From contig JBKHJA010000002.1 of assembly GCA_046538375.1 (NCBI GenBank), positions 1 through 54,807 on the forward strand: DNA of 54,807 nucleotides, given 5' to 3'. The notes under the pieces were generated by a model. That model saw only the letters and a program-made list of their open reading frames with translations. It made no database searches and was not told the origin of the DNA. Positions 15,606-24,338 of the stretch are shown piece by piece (the first letter of the stretch is position 1; each line of letters opens with the position of its first letter). The stretch comes from JBKHJA01 sp046538375 (GTDB taxonomy: Bacteria > Acidobacteriota > Aminicenantia > Aminicenantales > Aminicenantaceae). The position numbers and the translations under genes are program-made.

Positions 15606-16746
15606 AGGAGTGTTAACCGGAGCCCATTATCTGGATGGAGACTTCGCTCTAGCAGAAGGAGCTCTGGCTGCCGGTTGCCGCTTTTTTGCCGGCTATCCCA
15701 TCACTCCTTCCACTGAAACAGCAGAAAGGTTCTCAGAAAGGATTCCTGCTGTGGGAGGAGTGTTTATTCAGATGGAAGACGAGTTAGGATCCATGGCTGC
15801 CTTGATCGGGGCTTCTTGGGCAGGCAAGAAAGCCATGAGCGTGACTTCTGGGCCAGGTTTTTCCCTTATGATGGAAAATATCGGCTTGGCCTGCATGATG
15901 GAAACTCCGGTGGTGATCGCTAACGTCCAGAGAGGAGGCCCTTCCACCGGTCTTCCCACTCTCACTGGTCAGCAGGACATGATGCAGGTGAGATGGGGGT
16001 CTCACGGGGACTATGAAATCATCGCTCTCTCCCCCGACTCCCCTCAGGAATGTTTTGATCTTACTATCCAAGCTTTTAATCTCTCAGAAAAGTTTCGTGT
16101 CCCCACCTTTGTGATGACCGATGAATGCGTGGGGCATATGCATGAGAAAGTCATCATCCCACCTGCTGAAGAGATAGAACTGGTGGAAAGAAAATGGTAC
16201 ACAGGGCCCAAGGATAAATATCTTCCCTACAAACCAGATAAAGATATGATCCCTTTTATGGTTAAAGCCGGCGATGGCTACCGTTTCCACACCACTGGTT
16301 TAACCCATGATGAGCGGGGTTATCCGGAGATCAATGCCAAATATCAGGATTTTTGTGTGCGCCATTTGGTGGACAAGATCAAAAAGAATGCAGATAAAAT
16401 CATCAAAATCGAAGAGGATGAAACAGACGATGCTGAAGTCATTGTGATTTCCTACGGGATCACTTCGCGGGTGGCCATAAGAGCGGTTAAGAAAGCCAGA
16501 AAATCTGGCATCAAGGTGGGGACTGTAAGGCTCATCACTGTGTGGCCTTTTCCTGAGAAACGGATAAAAGAACTGTCCAAAAAAATAAAGGCCTTTATTG
16601 TTCCTGAAGTCAACTACGGCCAGATGGTATATGAAGCGGAACGATGCGCTGCCGGCAACTGCCCTGTTATCCATGTCCCCCACTGCGGAGGCTGGGTTCA
16701 TAATCCAGAAGACATACTTAAGGTCATTAAGGAGGGTTTAAAATGA
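15580..16746 (+). CDS. korA: 2-oxoacid:ferredoxin oxidoreductase alpha subunit, probably 2-oxoglutarate
   Basis: 388 residues from a GTG at 15580, chosen because AGAGGAGG precedes it and homology starts soon after; the frame extends upstream in korD but is not conserved-looking. GALAAGCRFFAGYPITPSTE (about residues 25-44) and SVTSGPGFSLMMENIG are characteristic of KorA/OorA-type subunits (pyrimidine-binding and domain II). The enzyme oxidises 2-oxoacid plus CoA to acyl-CoA, CO2 and reduced ferredoxin, or runs in reverse. The separate gamma subunit and the DABC order favour 2-oxoglutarate, but branched-chain or other 2-oxoacids cannot be excluded. Confidence 0.88.
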   Translation: MKKVKADPKGVLTGAHYLDGDFALAEGALAAGCRFFAGYPITPSTETAERFSERIPAVGGVFIQMEDELGSMAALIGASWAGKKAMSVTSGPGFSLMMENIGLACMMETPVVIANVQRGGPSTGLPTLTGQQDMMQVRWGSHGDYEIIALSPDSPQECFDLTIQAFNLSEKFRVPTFVMTDECVGHMHEKVIIPPAEEIELVERKWYTGPKDKYLPYKPDKDMIPFMVKAGDGYRFHTTGLTHDERGYPEINAKYQDFCVRHLVDKIKKNADKIIKIEEDETDDAEVIVISYGITSRVAIRAVKKARKSGIKVGTVRLITVWPFPEKRIKELSKKIKAFIVPEVNYGQMVYEAERCAAGNCPVIHVPHCGGWVHNPEDILKVIKEGLK

Positions 16747-17606
16747 GAAAAGAAAAACCAGTTGAACAGAAGAGCCCTACAGAAAGTTTCTTGAGGATGG
16801 ACAGGATCCCTCATATTTGGTGTCCAGGGTGCGGCATAGGCGTGGTGGTCACCTCTTTTACCGAAGCCCTCCGCAAGAGCGAGATAGACCTTGACAAAGT
16901 GTCAGTGGTTTCAGGAATCGGCTGCACCGGACGGGTGGCAGGATATGTCAAACTGGACTCTTTTCACACCACCCACGGCCGGGCTGTGCCTTTTGCCACT
17001 GGATTGAAGCTTGGCAATCCGGATTTGAAGGTGGTTGTTTTCAGTGGAGATGGAGATATCGTGGGCATCGGGGGCAATCACTTTGTCCACGCTGCTAGAA
17101 GAAATATGGATATCGTGGTCATCTGTGTCAATAATTTTAACTATGCTATGACCGGAGGCCAGGTAGCAGCGACCACTCCTATCCAGGCCAATGCCTCTAC
17201 AGCTCCTTACGGAAATTTTGAATATCCCTTCAATCTCCCCTACCTTGCTGAGGCTTCAGGAGCAACCTATGTTGCCCGCTGGACTGCCCTCCATCTGAGA
17301 AGAGTGACCAAATCCATCCAGGAAGCTTTGAACAAGAGAGGTTTTTCTTTGATCGAGGTCATCACTCCCTGTGTCACCCTTTATGCGCGCAGGAACCGGC
17401 TGGGCGACGGGCTGAATCTGTTGAAATATTATTATGAAAAGTCTGAAATTCAGCACGGTGCCGACACCAAGACCCTGGATATCAGCTATCAGGGAAAACT
17501 CATCGTGGGTAAATTTGTGGACAAAGAAAAACCTACTTTTCTTGACGCCATGAATGAACATTTGGCCAAAGTTTTAGGCGAAAAATATCAAGCATATGGA
17601 GTGTAA
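16743..17606 (+). CDS. korB: 2-oxoacid:ferredoxin oxidoreductase beta subunit (TPP-binding)
   Basis: 287 residues. WCPGCGIGVV (about 20-29) holds two cluster cysteines, SGIGCTGRVAGYV follows, and the thiamine diphosphate/Mg motif GDGDIVGIGGNHF starts near residue 101 with NNFNYAMTGGQ. HTTHGRAVPFATGLKL is typical of KorB. The start codon overlaps the korA stop (ATGA) behind AAGGAGG, so alpha and beta are made in equal amounts. Confidence 0.9.
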   Translation: MRKEKPVEQKSPTESFLRMDRIPHIWCPGCGIGVVVTSFTEALRKSEIDLDKVSVVSGIGCTGRVAGYVKLDSFHTTHGRAVPFATGLKLGNPDLKVVVFSGDGDIVGIGGNHFVHAARRNMDIVVICVNNFNYAMTGGQVAATTPIQANASTAPYGNFEYPFNLPYLAEASGATYVARWTALHLRRVTKSIQEALNKRGFSLIEVITPCVTLYARRNRLGDGLNLLKYYYEKSEIQHGADTKTLDISYQGKLIVGKFVDKEKPTFLDAMNEHLAKVLGEKYQAYGV

Positions 17607-17609
17607 ACC

Positions 17610-18197
17610 ATGAGTGAAATAAGGTTTTCTGGTTTTGGTGGACAGGGAATCATCCGCTGTGGCTTGATTACAGGGAAGGCTTTAGCCATCTATGAGGATA
17701 AACACGCCACCATGACTCAGAGTTTTGGCCCTGAAGCACGAGGCAGTGCCTGCAGCTCCCAACTGGTTGTCTCAGAGGACAGAGTCCTTTACCCTTACAT
17801 CGCCCGTCCAGAAATCCTGGTTTCCATGTCCCAGGAAGCCTATGATAAATACGAGCCTGAATTAAGAGAGGATGGACTTTTGATCATTGATAAAGATTTG
17901 GTCAAAGCACGGCCGGCACGGGGAAAAATAAAAATCTACGGCGTCCCCTCCACCAGATTCGCCGAGGAGCTGGGAAACAGGATCATCGCCAACCTGGTCA
18001 TGCTGGGTTTCTTTTCCTCAATCGCCAAAATCGTCTCTCCTGAAGCCATGAAAAAAGCTCTTCCTGGTTTGGTCCCTGATAGATTCGTCGATCTAAACAT
18101 CAAAGCCTTCGACAAAGGATACCAGTACGGGGAAGATCTTTTAGCCAAAGAAAAACAATCTAAAGCCAAGAAGTCAAAAAGCAAGAAAAGAAAATGA
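17610..18197 (+). CDS. korC: 2-oxoacid:ferredoxin oxidoreductase gamma subunit
   Basis: 195 residues. GFGGQGIIRCGLITGKAL near the start and QSFGPEARGSACSSQLVVS near residue 35 are the family signature for the CoA-binding gamma chain. The last ~15 residues form a Lys/Ser-rich tail that is not part of the domain. It ends the kor set, and hdrA starts 52 bases later on the same strand. Confidence 0.88.
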   Translation: MSEIRFSGFGGQGIIRCGLITGKALAIYEDKHATMTQSFGPEARGSACSSQLVVSEDRVLYPYIARPEILVSMSQEAYDKYEPELREDGLLIIDKDLVKARPARGKIKIYGVPSTRFAEELGNRIIANLVMLGFFSSIAKIVSPEAMKKALPGLVPDRFVDLNIKAFDKGYQYGEDLLAKEKQSKAKKSKSKKRK

Positions 18198-18249
18198 AAA
18201 AATAATTTCAAAATGCATAAACGGGAAAGCTCGTTATGAGAGGAAAAAA

Positions 18250-20196
18250 ATGAAACGGACTGGAGTATTTGTCTGCCACTGCGGCATCAACATTGCCGGC
18301 ACAGTGGATGTGAAGAAAGCGGCTGAAGAACTCTCTAAGAACAAAGGTGTGGTCCACGCTGAAGACTATGTGTACATGTGTTCTGATCCCGGCCAGAAGA
18401 TGATCATAGAATCCATCAAAGAAAATAATTTGGACAAAGTGGTGGTTGCCTGCTGTTCCCCCACTCTTCACGAGACTACCTTCAGGAATTGTGCCCAATC
18501 AGCGGGACTTAATACTTTCCAGTGTGAAATCGCCAACATCCGAGAACAGTGCAGCTGGGTCCATAAGGACATGGACAGGGCCACCAAAAAAGCCATAAAA
18601 ATCACCAAAGGCGCTGTGGAAAGAGTTCAACGAAATGAATCTCTGGATCCCATAGGCGTGCCTGTAACCCGGAGAGCTTTGGTTGTAGGGGGAGGAATCG
18701 CTGGGATCCAGTCTGCTCTGGACTTGGCCAACACAGGATTTGAAGTCATCCTGGTGGAAAAGTCTCCATCCATCGGCGGCCACATGATTCAGCTCTCCGA
18801 AACATTTCCCACTCTAGACTGCTCTCAGTGCATTTTAACTCCCAAGATGGTGGAGGTCTCCAAACATCCCAAGATTAAGCTCATGACCTGCAGCGAAGTC
18901 CAGGATGTCACTGGTTATGTGGGCAACTTCAAAGTCAAAATTCTCAAAAAGCCCACTTATGTGGATTCCGATAAATGCACTCTCTGTGATGAATGCACAA
19001 AAGTCTGTCCAGTGGTGGTTCCTGATGAATTCAATCTGGGCCTCAGCGGCCGAAGAGCCATCTACATTCCCTTCCCTCAGGCCATTCCTGCCACCTACAC
19101 TCTAGATATAAACAACTGCCCGGGGCTTCTTCCCATTGCCTGCGGAAAATGTGCCGAAGTCTGCGAGCCTGAAGCTATCGACTACGACATGAAGCCTGAA
19201 ATTGTGGAAGAAGATGTGGGCGCTATGGTGGTGGCCACTGGATATGACCTTTATGATAAAAAGGTGATGGCCGAGTACGGCTACGGAAAATACGACGATG
19301 TCCTGGATGGCCTTCAATTCGAAAGACTGTTATCTGCTTCGGGCCCCACTCAGGGTAAAATTCTCCGGCCTTCTGATCACAAGGAGCCAAAAGAAGTGGT
19401 TTTCATACAATGCGTGGGTTCCCGGGATCCAGAAATGCACTGTGCCTACTGCTCAAAGATCTGCTGCATGTACACAGCCAAACACGCCATGCTGTATAAA
19501 CATCACGTCCACGACGGCCAAGCTTATGTTTTTTATATAGACATCCGTTCTGGAGGCAAAGGATACGAAGAATTTGTCCAGAGGGCTGTGGAAGATGACG
19601 GAGTGGTCTATCTGCGGGGAAAAGTTTCTAAGATATTCGAAGAGAAAGGCAAAATTAAAGTCTGGGGTGTGGACACTCTCACTGGAAAAGATATCGAAAT
19701 TGATGCGGATATGGTGGTGCTGGCTATGGCCATGCGTCCCTCCAAAGGAGCGGAGGAACTGGCAAAAAAACTCAAACTGGCTGTGGACAAGGATGGCTTT
19801 CTCTCTGAAGCTCATCCCAAGCTCAGGCCTGTGGAGAGTGTTTCCTCTGGTTTATTCCTGGCCGGTGCTGCTCAAGCCCCAAAGGATATCCCTGAGGCTG
19901 TGGCTCAAGCCAGCGGAGCATCAGCCAAAGCCATAGCCATCTTGTCCCAGGAAAGACTCTTCCATGCTCCCACAGTGGCCCAGGTCAACCACAATCTCTG
20001 CACAGGGTGTGGAATGTGCGTCCATGTTTGTCCCTATGATGCTCTTTCCCTCAAAGACGGCAAAGTTGAAGTCAAGGAAGTCCTGTGCGAGGGCTGTGGA
20101 ACCTGTTCAGCCACCTGCTTACGGGCAGCCATCCAGGTTAGAAACTTTGCTCCTCAACAGATCCACGAAATGATAAAAGCATCTCTGGGAGGATAA
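18250..20196 (+). CDS. hdrA: heterodisulfide reductase subunit A-like flavoprotein
   Basis: 648 residues, full HdrA length. N-terminal CHCG (about residues 9-12); FAD-binding Rossmann motif VVGGGIAGIQSA near residue 142; CSQC near 194; an inserted ferredoxin motif CTLCDECTKVCP near 239; CGKCAEVCEP near 297; and two C-terminal clusters CTGCGMCVHVCP (about 583) and CEGCGTCSATC (about 615). HdrA carries the FAD thought to bifurcate electrons between ferredoxin and a higher-potential acceptor. The start has AGAGGA upstream. The stop overlaps the mvhD-like start, which fits a stable HdrA-MvhD unit. Confidence 0.92.
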   Translation: MKRTGVFVCHCGINIAGTVDVKKAAEELSKNKGVVHAEDYVYMCSDPGQKMIIESIKENNLDKVVVACCSPTLHETTFRNCAQSAGLNTFQCEIANIREQCSWVHKDMDRATKKAIKITKGAVERVQRNESLDPIGVPVTRRALVVGGGIAGIQSALDLANTGFEVILVEKSPSIGGHMIQLSETFPTLDCSQCILTPKMVEVSKHPKIKLMTCSEVQDVTGYVGNFKVKILKKPTYVDSDKCTLCDECTKVCPVVVPDEFNLGLSGRRAIYIPFPQAIPATYTLDINNCPGLLPIACGKCAEVCEPEAIDYDMKPEIVEEDVGAMVVATGYDLYDKKVMAEYGYGKYDDVLDGLQFERLLSASGPTQGKILRPSDHKEPKEVVFIQCVGSRDPEMHCAYCSKICCMYTAKHAMLYKHHVHDGQAYVFYIDIRSGGKGYEEFVQRAVEDDGVVYLRGKVSKIFEEKGKIKVWGVDTLTGKDIEIDADMVVLAMAMRPSKGAEELAKKLKLAVDKDGFLSEAHPKLRPVESVSSGLFLAGAAQAPKDIPEAVAQASGASAKAIAILSQERLFHAPTVAQVNHNLCTGCGMCVHVCPYDALSLKDGKVEVKEVLCEGCGTCSATCLRAAIQVRNFAPQQIHEMIKASLGG

Positions 20197-20621
20197 TGAT
20201 GGCGGAGAATTTTGAACCAAGAATCGTGGCCTTCCTCTGTAAGTGGTGTTCTTCAGCAGGCGCTGATTTCGCCGGTGTTTCCCGCATGCAATACCCTCCC
20301 AATGTGGTGCCCATCACGGTGATGTGCTCTGGAAGTGTATCCCCTCTTTATATTTTATCTGCCTTTAACAGAGGAGCTGATGGCGTTTTGGTTTCAGGAT
20401 GCCATCCCGGAGACTGCCATTATATAAAAGGAAACTACTATGCACGACGCCGAATCGCTTTGGTCAAGAAACTCCTGGAATACATGGGCCTTGAACCCCA
20501 GCGCTTCCAAATGTCCTGGGTTTCAGCAGCGGAGGGAACAAAATACACAGAGATCATAAAAGATTTCGTCAAGGAACTCAAGCCGCTGGGTCCCCAAAAG
20601 AAGCTGAGGAGTGATCTATAA
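20196..20621 (+). CDS. mvhD: hydrogenase iron-sulfur subunit (MvhD/FloxD-like)
   Basis: 141 residues. FLCKWCSSAGADFAG near residue 13 and MCSGSVSP, VSGCHPGDCHYIKGNYYARRR are the MvhD pattern with its [2Fe-2S] cysteines. MvhD docks on HdrA and delivers electrons to the bifurcating FAD. No hydrogenase large or small subunit follows. The next genes are Fe-S and FAD/NAD(P) proteins as in the Flox set, so FloxD is the closer role. Two adjacent ATGs (20196, 20199) are possible starts after GGGAGG. Confidence 0.9.
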   Translation: MMAENFEPRIVAFLCKWCSSAGADFAGVSRMQYPPNVVPITVMCSGSVSPLYILSAFNRGADGVLVSGCHPGDCHYIKGNYYARRRIALVKKLLEYMGLEPQRFQMSWVSAAEGTKYTEIIKDFVKELKPLGPQKKLRSDL

Positions 20622-21652
20622 TGGTCAACCTTGATGAGTTGAAAGAAAACGCCAAAAAACTCCTGCAGGAAGGAAAAGTCAAATACGTTATCGGTTACAA
20701 GAGAAAAGCCAACGGCTTGATGCCAGTTCCTGCCTTCATCCACAAACCCCAAGATGTGGAGAAGTTCATCTGGGATCCGTCATGTGTTTATAACTTAACC
20801 CGCTATCTGGTGGACGAAAAGAGGAAAAAAGCAAGGGAAAAAGAACCAGATGAAAGGCCGGTAGCCCTGGTGGTTAAAGGCTGTGACAGCCGGGCCATCA
20901 ATGTTTTGCTCCAAGAAAAATTCATAGACCGAGATGAGATTTATCTCATCGGTATTTCCTGTGAAAATACCGGAATGGTGGATGAGAAAAAACTGGCCAC
21001 AAAGCTCAAAGGGAAGAAAGCCAAAAAGATCGAATTTGATGACCAGGATAATTTTGTGGTGACCACCCAGGAAGGCAAAACCAAGATCCCCGCCAAGGAG
21101 GTCATGGCCGATCGGTGCCTGGAATGTCCAGCCAATTTTCCTGTCGTTTATGATGTCCTCATCGGAGATAAGACAAAAAGAAAACCCGCTCCTCCCTTCC
21201 AATCTATACAAAAGATTGAATCCATGTCTGAACAGCAGAGATGGGATTTTTGGAAAGAACAGCTCGACAGATGCATCCGCTGCTATGCCTGCCGTTCTGC
21301 CTGCCCCATGTGCTACTGTGATGAATGTGTGGTGGACACCATAAATTTTGCTGTCACTGCAGACACCACTGCTGAAGAAAAAGCCCAAAAAATCAAATGG
21401 GTAGAAAAGTCTCCTGTTTTATCTGAAAATTTCGTGTATCATTTTGTCAGAGCTATCCATCTGGCAGGCCGCTGTGTGGACTGCGGCGAGTGTGAAAGAG
21501 CCTGCCCTCTAGATATTCCCATAAGATTTTTGAATAAAAAATTAGAGAAAGAAGCCAGTCAACTTTTTGGATATGATGTGGGCTTTGATCCCCAAAAACC
21601 CTCTCTAGTCTCCTGCTTCAAGGATGAGGACCCGGAGGATTTTATCAGGTGA
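20621..21652 (+). CDS. Fe-S protein of a Flox/hydrogenase-beta-like module (FloxC-like)
   Basis: 343 residues. The N-terminal half holds VVKGCDSRAINVLLQE, GISCENTG and DRCLECP, a pattern seen in F420-hydrogenase-beta-like and related redox subunits. The C-terminal half carries CIRCYACRSACPMCYC (about 222-237) and CVDCGECERACP (about 286-297), binding two [4Fe-4S] clusters. It probably relays electrons between the NAD(P)-binding subunit and the MvhD-like protein. No membrane segments. The start overlaps the preceding stop. Confidence 0.82.
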   Translation: MVNLDELKENAKKLLQEGKVKYVIGYKRKANGLMPVPAFIHKPQDVEKFIWDPSCVYNLTRYLVDEKRKKAREKEPDERPVALVVKGCDSRAINVLLQEKFIDRDEIYLIGISCENTGMVDEKKLATKLKGKKAKKIEFDDQDNFVVTTQEGKTKIPAKEVMADRCLECPANFPVVYDVLIGDKTKRKPAPPFQSIQKIESMSEQQRWDFWKEQLDRCIRCYACRSACPMCYCDECVVDTINFAVTADTTAEEKAQKIKWVEKSPVLSENFVYHFVRAIHLAGRCVDCGECERACPLDIPIRFLNKKLEKEASQLFGYDVGFDPQKPSLVSCFKDEDPEDFIR

Positions 21653-21653
21653 A

Positions 21654-22697
21654 ATGATGGAAAAGATACTGGAAAAAAAATCTTTAACTTCATGGCTGAA
21701 AGAACTGGCGTCTTATGACATCTATGCTCCTGTTAAGGATGGTGATTTCTGGAAGTATGAACTCATCCGGGATCCAGATGAAATAGACCTTGATTATCTC
21801 AACACTGTCGTTTCTCCCAAAAAAATCATTTTCCCCCAAAGAGAGGTGCTGCTGGAATTTTTATCCTCAGATGAGGGCGGACCCCAGATCAAAGAACACC
21901 TTCCTGAGGAAAAGCCAACCCTTCTTTTTGGGGTCAGACCATGCGATGCCCGGGCTTTGTCTCTTACGGATAAAGTATTCGGGGGTGACTTTGTTGATCC
22001 TTACTACTGGAGAAGAAGAGACAAAACTGTTTTGGTGGGACTGGCCTGCAATACTCCTCCCTCTCCTGATTGTTTTTGTACTTCGGTGGATGGATCTCCT
22101 CACTCCAGCCAAGGATTAGATATCCTTTTGACTGACCTGGGAAAGAAATTTTTCCTGCAGTCCTTTACCGAAAAGGGAGACAAGCTGATCAGTTCCTCCA
22201 AAGAGATTTTTCAATCACCTGATGCAAAAGACAAAAAGGACCTGGAGAAGATCCACCAAGATTCAGAGAAAAAGGTTGAGCGTCATCTCCGACAGGTTAA
22301 AGACATCCCTCCCAAGCTGAAGAAAATGTTCGATTCTCCCTTCTGGGAACAAGAATCGCTGAGCTGCCTCCGCTGCGGCATCTGCACTTATCTCTGCCCC
22401 ACCTGTCACTGCTTTGACATCAACGATGAAGTGACCTCATCCTCTCCCATAAAAGGAAAAAGAGTAAGGACCTGGGATACCTGCCAGTTTCCTGATTTCA
22501 CCATGCACTCTTCGGGACATAATCCCAGGCCTGATAGAGCCTCCCGCCTGCGGCAGAGAATCATGCACAAATTTCAGTATTTTGTAGAGATCTACAATAA
22601 TTATCAATGCACTGGCTGCGGGAGATGCATTTCTAACTGCCCGGTGGGAATCGACATTATCGAAGTCCTTGATAAGGTGAAAGAATATGAATCATAA
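21654..22697 (+). CDS. Fe-S protein of sulfhydrogenase-beta/AsrA type (FloxB-like)
   Basis: 347 residues from the ATG at 21654 (21657 also possible), two bases after the previous stop. FGVRPCDARALSLTDKVF (about 94-111), DPYYWRRR and CFCTSVDG are characteristic of the HydB/AsrA family. CLRCGICTYLCPTCHC (about 235-250) and CTGCGRCISNCP (about 318-329) bind [4Fe-4S] clusters. It overlaps the next gene by 11 bases. In sulfhydrogenases and Flox complexes this subunit sits next to the FAD/NAD(P) subunit. No sulfite reductase catalytic chain is present, so sulfite reduction is not supported. Confidence 0.85.
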   Translation: MMEKILEKKSLTSWLKELASYDIYAPVKDGDFWKYELIRDPDEIDLDYLNTVVSPKKIIFPQREVLLEFLSSDEGGPQIKEHLPEEKPTLLFGVRPCDARALSLTDKVFGGDFVDPYYWRRRDKTVLVGLACNTPPSPDCFCTSVDGSPHSSQGLDILLTDLGKKFFLQSFTEKGDKLISSSKEIFQSPDAKDKKDLEKIHQDSEKKVERHLRQVKDIPPKLKKMFDSPFWEQESLSCLRCGICTYLCPTCHCFDINDEVTSSSPIKGKRVRTWDTCQFPDFTMHSSGHNPRPDRASRLRQRIMHKFQYFVEIYNNYQCTGCGRCISNCPVGIDIIEVLDKVKEYES

Positions 22698-23511
22698 TGT
22701 CTACGTTCCAAAACTGGCTGAAATAATCACCATCAAAGAGGAAGTGGGTGGGGCCAGACCCGTCAAGTCTTTTCGGACTCGTTTTATCAATAATAATGAA
22801 TTTACTTTCCGCTGCGGCCAGTGTGCTATGCTCTCTGTGTTCGGTAAAGGCGAATCCATGATATCCATCTCTTCCTCTCCACTTGTCAAGGATTACCTTC
22901 AATTCAGCATCCTCAAAATGGGAAGAGTGACCTCCGCTCTCCATGAAATGGTGGAAGGAGATATCATCGGAATAAGAGGTCCATACGGCAGTGGATTTCC
23001 CCTCCAGGAATGGAAGGGGAAAAACCTCATTTTTATCGGAGGAGGAATCGGCTTGGCTCCTATATGGTCTGTTCTGCAGACTGCCATAAATAAGAAAGAT
23101 GAATACGGAGACCTGGTGCTTTTCTACGGATCAAGGACATCCAAGGACCTTGTTTTCAGGGATGAGGTTGAGGAACTCAAGAATAAAATGGATGTTTATC
23201 TCTCCGTGGACGTGGAGGAACCAGGATGGGAAGAGTTCGTGGGTTTTGTACCTCAGAATGTCACCCAGAAGAAACCATCACCTGAGAACGCCATCGCAGT
23301 GACCTGTGGTCCTCCCATCATGATCAAGTTCGTTATCCAAGGCCTGAAAGAGCTGGGCTTCGATGATGAACAGATTTACACCACTGTAGAGAACAAGATG
23401 AAATGCGGGATAGGAAAGTGTGGACGATGCAACATCGGAATGCATTATGTGTGCAAAGATGGCCCTGTCTATTCCTGGGCTGAGCTAAAAAAGCTCCCTC
23501 AAGAATATTGA
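22687..23511 (+). CDS. FAD/NAD(P)-binding oxidoreductase subunit (FloxA/HydG-like)
   Basis: 274 residues of the ferredoxin-NADP reductase family. A flavin-binding region with SISSSP near residue 60 and GIRGPYGSGFP near 97 is followed by the NAD(P) motif IFIGGGIGLAPIWSVL near 116 and a C-terminal [2Fe-2S] site with CGIGKCGRCNIG (about 239-250) and YVCKDGPVYSW. It exchanges electrons between NAD(P)H and the complex. The cofactor preference (NADH or NADPH) cannot be read with confidence. It ends the Flox-like block; frdB starts 56 bases later. Confidence 0.9.
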   Translation: MNHNVYVPKLAEIITIKEEVGGARPVKSFRTRFINNNEFTFRCGQCAMLSVFGKGESMISISSSPLVKDYLQFSILKMGRVTSALHEMVEGDIIGIRGPYGSGFPLQEWKGKNLIFIGGGIGLAPIWSVLQTAINKKDEYGDLVLFYGSRTSKDLVFRDEVEELKNKMDVYLSVDVEEPGWEEFVGFVPQNVTQKKPSPENAIAVTCGPPIMIKFVIQGLKELGFDDEQIYTTVENKMKCGIGKCGRCNIGMHYVCKDGPVYSWAELKKLPQEY

Positions 23512-23567
23512 CAAAATTTCAAACATGAACAAAACGATTCTTTGATTTTCCACCTGAGGAGGAAGAC

Positions 23568-24323
23568 ATGAAACAGAAAAAGAGCATTATGGACAGGATC
23601 GCAGAATCAAATAAATCTGTAACCACGGGAATTGATGAAAAGGATATCAAGTACTGGGTGACGATTTACATCATGGGAAAGTCTTATAAAGTTCCGGCTG
23701 GACTGACCATTATGCAGGCCATGGAGTTTGCTGGATACAGGTTTGTCAGATCTGCCGGGTGCAGGGCAGGATTCTGTGGGGCCTGTGCTACGGTTTACAG
23801 AAGAATTGGCGATTACAAACTCCAGACCGCCATGGCCTGCCAAACAAGAGCAGAAGATGGAATGTATTTGGTTCAAATACCTTTCTCACCCGCTGAGAAA
23901 GCTGTCTATGACATCAGCAAAGAAGAATTCAATGTAGGAACATTATTCAAATATTACCCTGAGCTGGCAAGGTGTGTATCCTGCAACACCTGCACCAAAT
24001 CCTGTCCTCAAGACCTGGAGGTCATGGATTATATCCAGTCGGCAATAAAAGGCGATTATAAAGCAGTGGCTGAGGAGTCCTTTGACTGCATTCAATGTGG
24101 ACTGTGTGCCATCAGATGTCCTTCCGAGCTGGTCCAGTATCATATTGCTCAGCTGGCCAGAAGAATGTACGGGCGCTATGAATGCCCGGAGCCCCCTCAT
24201 CTTGACAAAAGATTAAAAGAAATAAAAAAGGGAAAATATAAAGAAGACTGGAAAAACCTTCTCAAAGCTACAAAAAAAGAGCTCGAAAAACTGTATGCTG
24301 AGAGAGAAAGAGAGAAAGATTGA
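23568..24323 (+). CDS. frdB: fumarate reductase/succinate dehydrogenase-type iron-sulfur subunit
   Basis: 251 residues. An N-terminal [2Fe-2S] domain has CRAGFCGAC with a later MACQ (about 63-90). Two C-terminal [4Fe-4S]-type motifs are CVSCNTCTKSCP (about 135-146) and CIQCGLCAIRCP (about 175-186). In standard SdhB/FrdB one motif is [3Fe-4S]; here both keep four cysteines, as in soluble Hdr-linked enzymes. GAGGAGG precedes the ATG. The charged C-terminal 50 residues are a helical extension. It pairs with frdA; no sdhC/sdhD anchor is nearby. Confidence 0.83.
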   Translation: MKQKKSIMDRIAESNKSVTTGIDEKDIKYWVTIYIMGKSYKVPAGLTIMQAMEFAGYRFVRSAGCRAGFCGACATVYRRIGDYKLQTAMACQTRAEDGMYLVQIPFSPAEKAVYDISKEEFNVGTLFKYYPELARCVSCNTCTKSCPQDLEVMDYIQSAIKGDYKAVAEESFDCIQCGLCAIRCPSELVQYHIAQLARRMYGRYECPEPPHLDKRLKEIKKGKYKEDWKNLLKATKKELEKLYAEREREKD

Positions 24324-24338
24324 TAAAGGAGGAGAGAA

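Noticed and set aside
20621..23511. Anaerobic sulfite reductase (AsrABC) or NiFe sulfhydrogenase
   Set aside because: The AsrA/HydB- and AsrB/HydG-like subunits are present, but no sirohaem reductase chain or NiFe large and small subunits follow; the Hdr/MvhD neighbours favour a Flox-type module.
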